From: Saprospiraceae bacterium
GTDB taxonomy: Bacteria; Bacteroidota; Bacteroidia; Chitinophagales; Saprospiraceae
Reading direction: 5' to 3'
DNA length: 64,000 nt
Assembly: GCA_021299835.1 (NCBI GenBank)
Contig: JAJTER010000006.1
Location: 1 to 64,000, forward strand
A model generated the notes under the pieces. It saw only the letters and a list, made by a program, of their open reading frames with translations, was not told the DNA's origin and did not search any database. The translations under genes and the position numbers were made by a program. Below are positions 26,945-35,376 of the stretch, in pieces; position 1 is the first letter of the stretch, and each line of letters opens with the position of its first letter.

Positions 26945-27679
26945 TTATTGCTTGCTTAAACGCATGGATACCGTTGAAAATCCGTCTGTCAAACTACAGG
27001 CAAAAACACCAGAAGGAATATCTTTAGTAGGAAACTCAAATCGATTATTGCCTGGATTTAAGTTGATTCTTCTCCTTTCTACTAATCTACCGTTTATATC
27101 AAATAATTGAAGATCAAAAATGCCACTTAACTCAGTCAAAATATGAATTTGAAGATAATCGGTAAATGGATTTGGGAACGCATTTATCTTTAGTCTTGTG
27201 GCACCTAAACTTTGAGTAGAGGACGTCTTGCATGCCGTGCTTGAAATGGGTCTTACAAAAAATCCAAATTCATTTAAGCCCAATTTCATACTATCAGGTA
27301 CATCTAACCTCAATTTTAGTGCATCATAACCATAAGATTCATCTAACTTTCCTTTTAATGTTATACATCCCGTTTCATTTTGTTTGAATTGGCAGTCAAC
27401 GGGATAACAAGAATATTTAAGTGTAACAGGTAAATGTTGCAATGATTTACCAATAGGTAAGACAGGCATCCCTTTGGGAATTTTAACTGCAAAGGAATAT
27501 TCCACCGGAATATGTAAACAAAGGCTGTCAACCATTCCCTTTTTAACATTATACCCTGAAAACGCAAAAATGCCCGTAGAATCAGCGGGAATAATTACTT
27601 GATTACATGGATTGACCTGACCTACAAGATCAATAAAATATCCAAGCATCATAAACAAGCAATAAATTTTACTTTTCAT
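26945..27679 (-). CDS. Secreted protein with T9SS type A sorting domain
   Basis: 244 residues: a signal peptide (about 1-21), a unique region with three disulphide-prone cysteine pairs (residues 25-155), and a C-terminal Por sorting domain from AFPNPFTDYLQIH to the end, with IFDLQLFDINGRLV and IPSGVFACSL. It should be exported by the type IX system and anchored or released. The middle does not match a family I recognise. It is 31 bases downstream of the GH77 gene on the same strand. Confidence 0.85.
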   Translation of the reverse strand: MKSKIYCLFMMLGYFIDLVGQVNPCNQVIIPADSTGIFAFSGYNVKKGMVDSLCLHIPVEYSFAVKIPKGMPVLPIGKSLQHLPVTLKYSCYPVDCQFKQNETGCITLKGKLDESYGYDALKLRLDVPDSMKLGLNEFGFFVRPISSTACKTSSTQSLGATRLKINAFPNPFTDYLQIHILTELSGIFDLQLFDINGRLVERRRINLNPGNNRFEFPTKDIPSGVFACSLTDGFSTVSMRLSKQ

Positions 27680-27710
27680 TGGTATAACGATAATATTAAA
27701 ATCAATTTAC

Positions 27711-30410
27711 CTATAATTCTCTGAAAAAACTAATTTTACTTTTCAATTTCTCGGAAAAATCAGTTCTCTTTAATAAATCCTCCATTTTCAAATGCATCCT
27801 ATAATGCCAGTAATTTTTTGGATTTGCGGGAACGTTAATTCGCTCCATTGCAGGATTAGGATTTCTAAGTAATTCGTCCATTCCCAGCAAATCCTGAAGA
27901 GGAAAAACGGCCCAAAGGGATGGCCAACTTAAATGTAAATCGATTACCTTCTCAACTAATGCTGGTGTACAGGTTGCTGGAGCTTCATTCTCCCCACCGA
28001 GTTGAGACTGATAAAAGTATTGAATTTGATCTCTTTCTGATTCGTCCCACCAACATCTTATCGGTGACATATCATGCGTTGAAGGACTTACTACGGATAA
28101 AAAAGGAATATCTCTTTCTTGCAAATAGGGCGTTGAAGGATTTTTACTCATTCTTTGTATCTCAAGAGTGAGTAAACCCAATTCTTTCATTACACCTGAA
28201 ACACAAGCTGGCACCATACCTAAATCTTCCCCACAGATTAACATGTTAGTGGCTTCTTTAATGGCCGGCAATTTTTCCATCGCCTTATCTCTCCAAAATT
28301 CATCTTGCATTTGATAAAAATAATAATCATGGAGGCGTCTTATATTGTATTGAGTATGTTCATTTAAAAAAGCAAAGGAATAAGTATCCATTAAATTTAT
28401 CCTTGGATGAAACGCATTCGCCTGATATTTATCTTTTATAAATAAAACATCACAAACGAGGCTAAAAAGTATATTTTTGTGTGAGACGTAATTTCTTCCT
28501 GTCGTTGAATTCAAAAAATCATCTAAATCTTTTTGACAAGCTAAATGTGACTTAAAAGAATACAAACCATTTTCCTCTACGTCAAAAAAAACAGACAGCA
28601 TTTCATCTATTTCTTTAGAAAACAAAGAGGTTAATAATTCAATGGTTAAATAGGGTTTACAAAATCTATTTTCATCGAAAGGTATGCCATAGTTATTAAA
28701 ATCTTGAATGACCAAAGGAATGGCTGGATTAAATACACCCAATAAACCGTCTACCTGATTAGCAGGAATTTCCCAAATTCTAAAAAAACCTAAGATGTGA
28801 TCTATTCTATACGCACTAAAATATTTTGCTAAAATAATCATTCTATTTTTCCACCAGGCGTAATCATCTTTCGCCATTTCGGACCAGTTATATGTTGGGA
28901 AACCCCAATTTTGCCCTGTAGCCGAAAAAGGGTCCGGCGGAGCGCCTGCCTGACCATCCATGTTAAAAAGATGTGGAGAAATCCAGGCATCGGTGCTATG
29001 TTTAAAAATCCCGATAGGCAAATCGCCTTTTAGAATTACCCCTTTGCTTTTAGCATATTTGGAGGCATTTAATAATTGCTTATCTAAATTAAATTGCAAG
29101 AAGAAATAAAAAGCAATATCTAAGAAATGGTCATTGTCTGGATGAATAAAATCTGTAAGAAATGTAGGATTAAATTGGGCGTAATCACCCCATTTTGTAA
29201 AATCAACGGTCTTATACTTGTCCCTGAAAAAGGAAAAAAGAGCGTAAGACGATAACCAATTTTCATTTTCCTTGAAAAATTGGATATAATCGGGGTCGTC
29301 TTTTAATTGATCCCATTGATTGATAAATATTTTCTTTGCCAGATCAAGCTTACAGGTAAGTACCCGCTCGTAATCTACGGCATCCAACTCATTTAAATCT
29401 CTTCTAATATTATCTAATTCCTCTGGCGTTACGATATTTGCCCAACCTGAAATACCTTCTATATGCAAATAAAGTGGATGAAGGGCAAAAACGGAGATGG
29501 CAGCATAAGGATAAGAATCAGTCCAGGTGTGAGAAGATTGGGTATCATTGATGGGAAGGATTTGAATCATTTTGAGGCCAGATTGAGCGGCCCAATCTGA
29601 AAACAGAATTAAATCATTAAATTCCCCTACGCCAAGACTTTGATTACTTCTAAGGGAAAATACGGGAATGGCCACGCCAGCTCCCTTCCAATAAGGTGTT
29701 GTGTAATTAAAATGTATATCATTTAATAAAACATTAACCCTTGAATGAATTGATTTTAAATCTCTCAAATGCCTGTTTTCGCCATCCTCAAAGGTGACAT
29801 TATTATCAGGATGTAACCACACATATTTATACTCCAGATTATGCGGAAAAATGCTGAAAGAAACCGTTCCCACCCATTCATTATTATTTATCTTATTGGA
29901 TAATTTAAGTCCGTTTACAGGTTGCCAATCTCCAAGTTTTTCATGATTTCCTAACACCATGAGTTGGGCACCCTCGTAACAAAAAGGAACTTTCAGATGA
30001 AATGTCAGTTGAATAAAACCTTTTTCATTTAACGTTTCAGAAAATTGACTGGTTTGAGGTAAAACTAAACCTGCAAAGGCATCGGTAAAAAAAGCATTTT
30101 CAGCACGCCCTTTATCCATCCAAAAATCTCTGATAAAAAAATAATCAGAAGATACATCTCTTCTTAAAAAAGATCGTTGCAAAACACCTTCATCTTTTTT
30201 GTTGTGAAGAAGGTTATCTCTTACAACATAACTATACTGAAAATCAAGATTCTCCTCTGAAAAATCGAATGAATTTCCCCAAAAACCGCCTCCTAAATAG
30301 TTTAGTGGCAGATATTTTATTTCCTCATTAAAGCTTCCACCGATTTTTAGATATAAATTTTCTCCCGTTTTGGTATAATAATGAATTTGGAATTGCAGTT
30401 TACATGACAT
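27711..30410 (-). CDS. malQ: 4-alpha-glucanotransferase, DPE2 type (CBM20-CBM20-GH77)
   Basis: The frame continues upstream to 30551, but MSCKLQFQIHYYTKTGENLYL at 30410 starts the first domain, so that start is chosen (899 residues). Two starch-binding CBM20-like domains (about 1-85 and 130-225) precede the GH77 barrel from YWKGAGVAIPVFSLRS. Catalytic motifs are AYRIDHILGFFRIWE (nucleophile Asp), ICGEDLGMVPA (acid/base Glu) and SPSTHDMSP. The tandem CBM20 plus GH77 layout is that of plant cytosolic disproportionating enzyme 2, which moves glucose from maltose to a polysaccharide. No signal peptide: a cytoplasmic role in glycogen/maltose turnover is expected. Confidence 0.92.
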   Translation of the reverse strand: MSCKLQFQIHYYTKTGENLYLKIGGSFNEEIKYLPLNYLGGGFWGNSFDFSEENLDFQYSYVVRDNLLHNKKDEGVLQRSFLRRDVSSDYFFIRDFWMDKGRAENAFFTDAFAGLVLPQTSQFSETLNEKGFIQLTFHLKVPFCYEGAQLMVLGNHEKLGDWQPVNGLKLSNKINNNEWVGTVSFSIFPHNLEYKYVWLHPDNNVTFEDGENRHLRDLKSIHSRVNVLLNDIHFNYTTPYWKGAGVAIPVFSLRSNQSLGVGEFNDLILFSDWAAQSGLKMIQILPINDTQSSHTWTDSYPYAAISVFALHPLYLHIEGISGWANIVTPEELDNIRRDLNELDAVDYERVLTCKLDLAKKIFINQWDQLKDDPDYIQFFKENENWLSSYALFSFFRDKYKTVDFTKWGDYAQFNPTFLTDFIHPDNDHFLDIAFYFFLQFNLDKQLLNASKYAKSKGVILKGDLPIGIFKHSTDAWISPHLFNMDGQAGAPPDPFSATGQNWGFPTYNWSEMAKDDYAWWKNRMIILAKYFSAYRIDHILGFFRIWEIPANQVDGLLGVFNPAIPLVIQDFNNYGIPFDENRFCKPYLTIELLTSLFSKEIDEMLSVFFDVEENGLYSFKSHLACQKDLDDFLNSTTGRNYVSHKNILFSLVCDVLFIKDKYQANAFHPRINLMDTYSFAFLNEHTQYNIRRLHDYYFYQMQDEFWRDKAMEKLPAIKEATNMLICGEDLGMVPACVSGVMKELGLLTLEIQRMSKNPSTPYLQERDIPFLSVVSPSTHDMSPIRCWWDESERDQIQYFYQSQLGGENEAPATCTPALVEKVIDLHLSWPSLWAVFPLQDLLGMDELLRNPNPAMERINVPANPKNYWHYRMHLKMEDLLKRTDFSEKLKSKISFFREL

Positions 30411-30491
30411 TGAGACAATATTTTCACAAAAATAAGGAGAAACCCATAAAATGCTATTTATTAGATAAAAAACATTTTTTTTAAAGAAAAT

Positions 30492-30522
30492 ATTGTAAAA
30501 AGTAAATAAACCACTATATTTG
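30492..30522 (+). promoter_or_regulatory. Promoter of the tRNA-Gly/rpsU transcript
   Basis: ATTG (30492-30495), a 19-base spacer, and TATATTTG (30515-30522) match the Bacteroidota -33/-7 consensus. Transcription would start near 30529, about 33 bases before the tRNA. It is one of the best promoter matches found in the window. Confidence 0.7.
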
Positions 30523-30561
30523 CGCACGCGTTCAGGAAAAGTACTGAACAAATAATATTTC

Positions 30562-30634
30562 GCGGATGTAGCTCAGTTGGTAGAGCGCAACCTTGCCAAG
30601 GTTGAGGTCGCAGGTTCGAATCTTGTCATCCGCT
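30562..30634 (+). tRNA. tRNA-Gly (anticodon GCC)
   Basis: 73 bases folding as a cloverleaf. The 7-bp acceptor stem GCGGATG/CATCCGC is perfect. A D arm GCTC-GAGC, an anticodon stem CAACC/GGTTG with loop TTGCCAA, and a T loop TTCGAAT follow. The anticodon GCC reads GGC and GGT glycine codons. No CCA is encoded (discriminator base T, then CTAT). It is followed by rpsU 38 bases downstream, probably in one transcript. Confidence 0.97.
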
Positions 30635-30672
30635 CTATTTTTTAACTTAAACGATTAAATCTTCAAAACCTT

Positions 30673-30867
30673 ATGCTGATTATTGATGTAAAAGATAACG
30701 AAAGTATCGACCGTGCTTTAAAAAGGTACAAAAGGAAATATAGAGATTCCCAAGTGATGAAAGAATTGCGCAGAAGACAAGAGTTCGTTAAACCCTCTAT
30801 CACTCGTAGAGCAGAGGTTTTAAAGGCTGTTTACATGGAAGATAAAAAAAGAGAGGTAGAGGATTAA
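30673..30867 (+). CDS. rpsU: 30S ribosomal protein S21
   Basis: 64 residues: MLIIDVKDNESIDRALKRYK at the start, the basic RRRQEFVKPSITRR core and an acidic end. S21 helps the small subunit during initiation at the 3' end of 16S rRNA. The length is typical for Bacteroidota. It is transcribed behind tRNA-Gly and closed by the terminator at 30891-30925. Confidence 0.96.
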   Translation: MLIIDVKDNESIDRALKRYKRKYRDSQVMKELRRRQEFVKPSITRRAEVLKAVYMEDKKREVED

Positions 30868-30870
30868 TTC

Positions 30871-30925
30871 TCTATGTCAAACTTACATAGAAAAAAGAGC
30901 CATTTTAAAAAAATGGCTCTTTTTT
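30871..30925. terminator. Bidirectional terminator between rpsU and dabB, with a preceding hairpin
   Basis: A 16-bp stem (30891-30906 with 30910-30925) with a three-base loop has an A-run on its left arm and a T-run on its right arm. It can therefore end both rpsU (plus) and the dabB operon (minus, stop at 30934). A separate 7-bp hairpin (30871-30877 with 30885-30891) sits directly before it on the rpsU side. Confidence 0.85.
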
Positions 30926-30933
30926 TATTTCTA

Positions 30934-32799
30934 CTAAGATGATCTATAAGCTGTTGGGTTATAACCGTTCTCAAAAGTTCCTAAAAATAGTCTGGCATAT
31001 ATTCTGTATATAGCTAATCCATCAAGGACTAAAATTAAAGAGATCAAAAGGGTTAATCCAATTTGATTTTCGTGCAAATGTCCTAAAATCAAGTCCTCAC
31101 CAATAAAGGTGGGGGTAATAGGAAAGCCTGATAAGCCAAGGCAGGCTATTAAAAATGCTACTCCTAACCTTGGACGAATAAAAGAATAGCCATGAAATTT
31201 GTTTAGTAAAATAGATTGACCGAAATACTCCAGGCGATTAAGTACTATAAGACCTAAAATAGCTGCGAAAACAATACCACTTAGAAAAAGATAAAGTTGA
31301 CCAATTTCAAATTGCTCGTTTAAAGCAATGCATTGCCCAAGTAAAAATTGGCTAAAAACAATTTGCAACCAGGCATTTTTTGCATTAATTCGGGACTCGA
31401 AAGCTGAAAAAATGAACCCTAAACTTAAAAGACCTCCAATAAAAGAAAAGGTGTGCAGCCAGGACTCAGCGTAGTATTTTTTTATAAAAATAAAATAGAA
31501 TCCTACCAATAAATATAACCCACATAGAATGAGGGCCTTTCGAGTTTGAAAAAACCTGAGTTTTCTGCCTATCCATTTTAATGGATTCCACAAATATCGA
31601 TACATATTCGTATCCATATTAAACTCTTTGATACTTAATTGATAAATGGAAATTTTTAATCTTCCCCAAAAATTGTCGGTTATCTGATTATTGGGTTTAA
31701 CAAAATGAAAAAACTGATCATGAATCAAATAACTCAGCACAGCAGGCGAAACTAATAACTGGTAAGTTCTTAAAAATGCATTTCCAGCAAAATGAAAAAT
31801 GGCCAGCGTATGAAAACCCAGGGCTACTTCAATAAAAATAATACCGATTTGAGCAATGGAGGAATAGGCAATTTGGGTCTTTACAGAAGATTGAACTCTG
31901 GCAATTAAAGTGGCAAACAAACTAGTAGTAATGCCAAAAACAATCACCACCCCTTTAAAAATAACCAAATCATCCCATAAAGGAAAGGTTCTCAAAAGCA
32001 AGAATACACCCATGTGAACACTCAACGAGCCATAGAAGATGGCAGAAGAGGTTGTTGGACCTTCCATCGCCCTAGGTAACATAGACGAAAATGGATATTG
32101 AGCCGATTTGACCAAAGCTGCTAAGAGGAATAAAAAGGGAATAGCCTGAATATAAATATCGTGATCATTCCCCAAATAGATAATATCCAAAGATTTTAAC
32201 TCCTGGAAATTAATCGACCTTTTGAAATAATGGTGACTTAACCAAATGCCTAAAAGCAATGAAATATCTGCCACCCGATAAACTGAAAACAATTTCATTG
32301 CATTTTTTGCCGGGAGATACCTGTCCTTATAAAAAGCTACCAATAAAAAAGAGGCTATACCTATGATTTCCCAACCTGCAAACAAGGTTTCGAAATTACC
32401 TGAAAACTCAATGATAGTTAACCCTAAAAAGAAAAAAAGCATATTGTTAAAAAAACGTTTAAATCCTTTTTCCCTATGCAGATAGGTTTTACTGAAGGTT
32501 GAAACAAGTAATAGAATAAAATCTGTGATAACTGCAAAAATAATAGTCTGATTATCCATGTATAAATGGAAAGAAAAATTTTCATTATTGGCTTTATACA
32601 ATGCAGGACCCTCAAAAAAAATAGCACCATTATGATGAAAGTACAACTGGATACTTACCCAAATAAGCAATAAAAAATGAGATAAAAGGGTAATGAAAAC
32701 GGTTCTGTAAATTATTTTCTCCTGATGATTACTCGGTAGTAGTGAAATCAGAAAACCAATAAATGGAATTATGACAAACAAAGGAATATATGGATTCAT
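30934..32799 (-). CDS. dabB: DabB: NuoL-like proton-conducting subunit of the inorganic-carbon pump
   Basis: 621 residues with about 14 membrane helices and the proton-conducting transporter (NADH dehydrogenase subunit 5/L-like) fold, e.g. MLPRAMEGPTTSSAIFYGSLSVHMG near 235-260 with charged residues in helices. It lies 6 bases after dabA. DabB/DabA form a membrane complex proposed to couple ion movement to vectorial CO2 hydration. The absence of any other complex I gene nearby makes a respiratory NuoL role unlikely. It is last in the SulP-DabA-DabB operon. Confidence 0.87.
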   Translation of the reverse strand: MNPYIPLFVIIPFIGFLISLLPSNHQEKIIYRTVFITLLSHFLLLIWVSIQLYFHHNGAIFFEGPALYKANNENFSFHLYMDNQTIIFAVITDFILLLVSTFSKTYLHREKGFKRFFNNMLFFFLGLTIIEFSGNFETLFAGWEIIGIASFLLVAFYKDRYLPAKNAMKLFSVYRVADISLLLGIWLSHHYFKRSINFQELKSLDIIYLGNDHDIYIQAIPFLFLLAALVKSAQYPFSSMLPRAMEGPTTSSAIFYGSLSVHMGVFLLLRTFPLWDDLVIFKGVVIVFGITTSLFATLIARVQSSVKTQIAYSSIAQIGIIFIEVALGFHTLAIFHFAGNAFLRTYQLLVSPAVLSYLIHDQFFHFVKPNNQITDNFWGRLKISIYQLSIKEFNMDTNMYRYLWNPLKWIGRKLRFFQTRKALILCGLYLLVGFYFIFIKKYYAESWLHTFSFIGGLLSLGFIFSAFESRINAKNAWLQIVFSQFLLGQCIALNEQFEIGQLYLFLSGIVFAAILGLIVLNRLEYFGQSILLNKFHGYSFIRPRLGVAFLIACLGLSGFPITPTFIGEDLILGHLHENQIGLTLLISLILVLDGLAIYRIYARLFLGTFENGYNPTAYRSS

Positions 32800-32805
32800 T
32801 CTTTT

Positions 32806-35361
32806 TTAGTTTAAAATATGAACAGGAATGTGCTCTTGCGTAGCATGGTATATTTCGTTTGTTTTCATCTCTGTTGCCAAATCGATTAACACATGAACAT
32901 CATTACTTTCATTCACTTTTTTTAGTAAAGGGGTATAAGGGTAAAACTGATCATTTTTGAAAAAGTACAATTGATTAGATTCCGGATGAATAGCTGTAAT
33001 TAAAACCCACCCATTTTTAAACCATTCATAATATTCAGGACTCGATTGAATTGTTTTCAAAACAACCTCAGGGAAATGCTCTACAATCAACATTAATCTT
33101 ACCGGATCATGTACCTCAATCATTTGTAAAGGTAGGCCAGGTCTTAAATCACCATCTGAACTGTTTGCCACTCCAATTAACCCCATTACATTGTGAGGTA
33201 ATTTTGTTCCTGCCCCCATTTTATAATTATCAACCCTGGAAAAATAATATTCGAGATTAATTCCCCCACAAACAATGGGAAGCGGCTTCATAACACCCAA
33301 TAAACGATCACCATTCGGATCAGTTCGGTAATCATAAGAATTCATGAATGCCCGACGGTCCAGGAAAAGACCTTTAGTAAGCTGCCGATGACCAACGAAA
33401 CAAAGGGCATTTGTTCCATGCCCCAATTCAGGTCGAGGCTCAAAATAAGAAACTGATCTCTTCTGAATTGATTTACGAACGTGTTTTATGTCCTTATTAG
33501 TCTTGATGGAAGCAAACCTTCTGGATCGTTCCTTTGCATTTAAATCTAAGGCCTCTTCAAAATTCACGACATTTAAGTTATGTTTTAATTTATTTTCCGG
33601 AGATAGCAAATCAAGGTCATAAAAAGCCATTTCATCACTTGCAGTATCATGTAAAGCACCAATAAACTGTGTTTTCTCTGGAATAATCAATCCCCTACTT
33701 TTAAGTATCTTCCGGACTTCAATATGATTTGCCATAAAGGAAAAAACCCTGGAATTTACAGAACCCGGACGACCACTACAGGCACCACAATCATGTGCTC
33801 CGTGATGTGGATTATTTGCACTACTGCTTCCATGAGCAACCGCATAGACAATGGGCGGAAAGTTTTGGCTTAAACCAATTCCGCAAAGTAAATTTTCCAC
33901 TCTATCAGCCATCTCAGTAATTGTAAAACCTACCTGCAACCCATTTTCAACCACAATAGGAGTGGAAACCTCAATTTGAAGGGTTGAGGTTAGATTCATG
34001 TGAGCGAAAGCATCTGATATTGCAGCACTCATTTTAGGTCTGAAAATATCCAGAACCATTTGAATGGCAGCCCAAAAGCCAAGAGAGAGGGTGATCACAA
34101 AACCTCTAAACATGGTATTTGCCTTTTTACTAAAAAGAATTTCATGACCACGAACCCCTTTTGATTCAATTTCCCTGATTAAATATTTAGGCGTAACGGG
34201 AGCTGGACATAATTTTTCATAAAATTTTCCATTGGCGGGATGGAAGAAGAATTCAACCCCAAAAAAACCCGGACAACCCATTGTTTCGCAATGTGGTTGA
34301 ACATGTTCAAGATGTCTCCTAATGGAACACTCTCTTTCATCAATACAGAAAATACCTATAAACTCCGTCTGTGAATTAATTTGAGAACTGTCCTTTACAG
34401 GTAAAGATTTTTTCTGTTTTTGTAAAGAAATTATACCTGCAAAAACTTCATCATAATAACTCCATTCAAAAGCCATTTGCCATAGAATGAGTACCTCTTT
34501 TAATTCTGTTCTGCGAATAGGTGCAAATAAATCAGCGGGCTCCTTAGGTACAAGTTGTCCCAAAGGCTGCCAATTATCACCAAACTCTACCGTTAATGCA
34601 TCAATTTCAAGTAACAATTCGAGGATAATAAAATCCTTTAAGGTAACAGACTTAGGATAAAGAATTGAATTGGGGTTATCCTCAATGGCACCAACAATAC
34701 CACTCCAGCCACGATGAGTAAATTGCTGGTCGAAAATATATTCCTGAAAAAGAGTTTCTTTTCCAACCAATAATTTTAACAATCCAGTAATACTTAAATT
34801 CTGTTCGAAAAGTAAGTTTTTGGCTCTCTGTGTTTTAAAAAAACTGGAAAAACTTTTCTCTTCCAATAATTTAACGGCGGCTATTAAGCCTTTATCCTCA
34901 AATGGGAAATGCCAAAGTGCAATGCCTTGATCAAGATAACTTCCAATGATTCTAAATAATAAAGGTTGGATTGCGTTATCCAAATCAATGTGATAAAATC
35001 GCTGCCAATTTTTTCTAAACAAGCCAACCTCAGGTAGTATATTAAAATCATAAGATTTATTTAATACCTTATCTAACCAACCTGGAAAATCAGCCTCTCC
35101 AAATTTGTCCAAAATAGTTTTAGTCAAAATTTCTGTCCGGATTCGCCCTAACGTATGCAATTTTCTGAATTCATTTAAGGACAGGGTGACCTTACAACCA
35201 AATAAAGATGAAGCTTTAAAGATACCCTCAAAAAATTCATTGTGTTGAAAGGCGTGCAATGAATTGTGATGAATAAAATCCTTAAGAGGTGTTTGGGATG
35301 GCAAATAATGTTTTAACTCATGTAAAACATGATCTTCATCAAAAGCGATATGTTTTGTCAT
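32806..35361 (-). CDS. dabA: DabA (DUF2309): beta-carbonic-anhydrase-like subunit of the inorganic-carbon pump
   Basis: 851 residues. The candidate zinc ligands match the characterised Halothiobacillus DabA pattern. Cys339 and Asp341 are in FCIDERECSIRRH; His510 is in AVAHGSSSANN; Cys525 is in HHGAHDCGACSGRPG. The His-Cys spacing of 15 residues agrees with the family. In known systems the site hydrates CO2 to bicarbonate in one direction, driven by the DabB-coupled ion gradient. It is peripheral to the membrane and cytoplasmic. dabB lies downstream (6 bases), and a SulP anion transporter lies upstream (15 bases). Confidence 0.93.
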   Translation of the reverse strand: MTKHIAFDEDHVLHELKHYLPSQTPLKDFIHHNSLHAFQHNEFFEGIFKASSLFGCKVTLSLNEFRKLHTLGRIRTEILTKTILDKFGEADFPGWLDKVLNKSYDFNILPEVGLFRKNWQRFYHIDLDNAIQPLLFRIIGSYLDQGIALWHFPFEDKGLIAAVKLLEEKSFSSFFKTQRAKNLLFEQNLSITGLLKLLVGKETLFQEYIFDQQFTHRGWSGIVGAIEDNPNSILYPKSVTLKDFIILELLLEIDALTVEFGDNWQPLGQLVPKEPADLFAPIRRTELKEVLILWQMAFEWSYYDEVFAGIISLQKQKKSLPVKDSSQINSQTEFIGIFCIDERECSIRRHLEHVQPHCETMGCPGFFGVEFFFHPANGKFYEKLCPAPVTPKYLIREIESKGVRGHEILFSKKANTMFRGFVITLSLGFWAAIQMVLDIFRPKMSAAISDAFAHMNLTSTLQIEVSTPIVVENGLQVGFTITEMADRVENLLCGIGLSQNFPPIVYAVAHGSSSANNPHHGAHDCGACSGRPGSVNSRVFSFMANHIEVRKILKSRGLIIPEKTQFIGALHDTASDEMAFYDLDLLSPENKLKHNLNVVNFEEALDLNAKERSRRFASIKTNKDIKHVRKSIQKRSVSYFEPRPELGHGTNALCFVGHRQLTKGLFLDRRAFMNSYDYRTDPNGDRLLGVMKPLPIVCGGINLEYYFSRVDNYKMGAGTKLPHNVMGLIGVANSSDGDLRPGLPLQMIEVHDPVRLMLIVEHFPEVVLKTIQSSPEYYEWFKNGWVLITAIHPESNQLYFFKNDQFYPYTPLLKKVNESNDVHVLIDLATEMKTNEIYHATQEHIPVHILN

Positions 35362-35376
35362 TTTCTCCGGTTTAAA

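Noticed and set aside
30411..30551. 47-codon N-terminal extension of the GH77 frame up to 30551
   Set aside because: The extra residues do not resemble CBM20 and run into the tRNA-rpsU promoter region; the ATG at 30410 begins the first recognisable domain.
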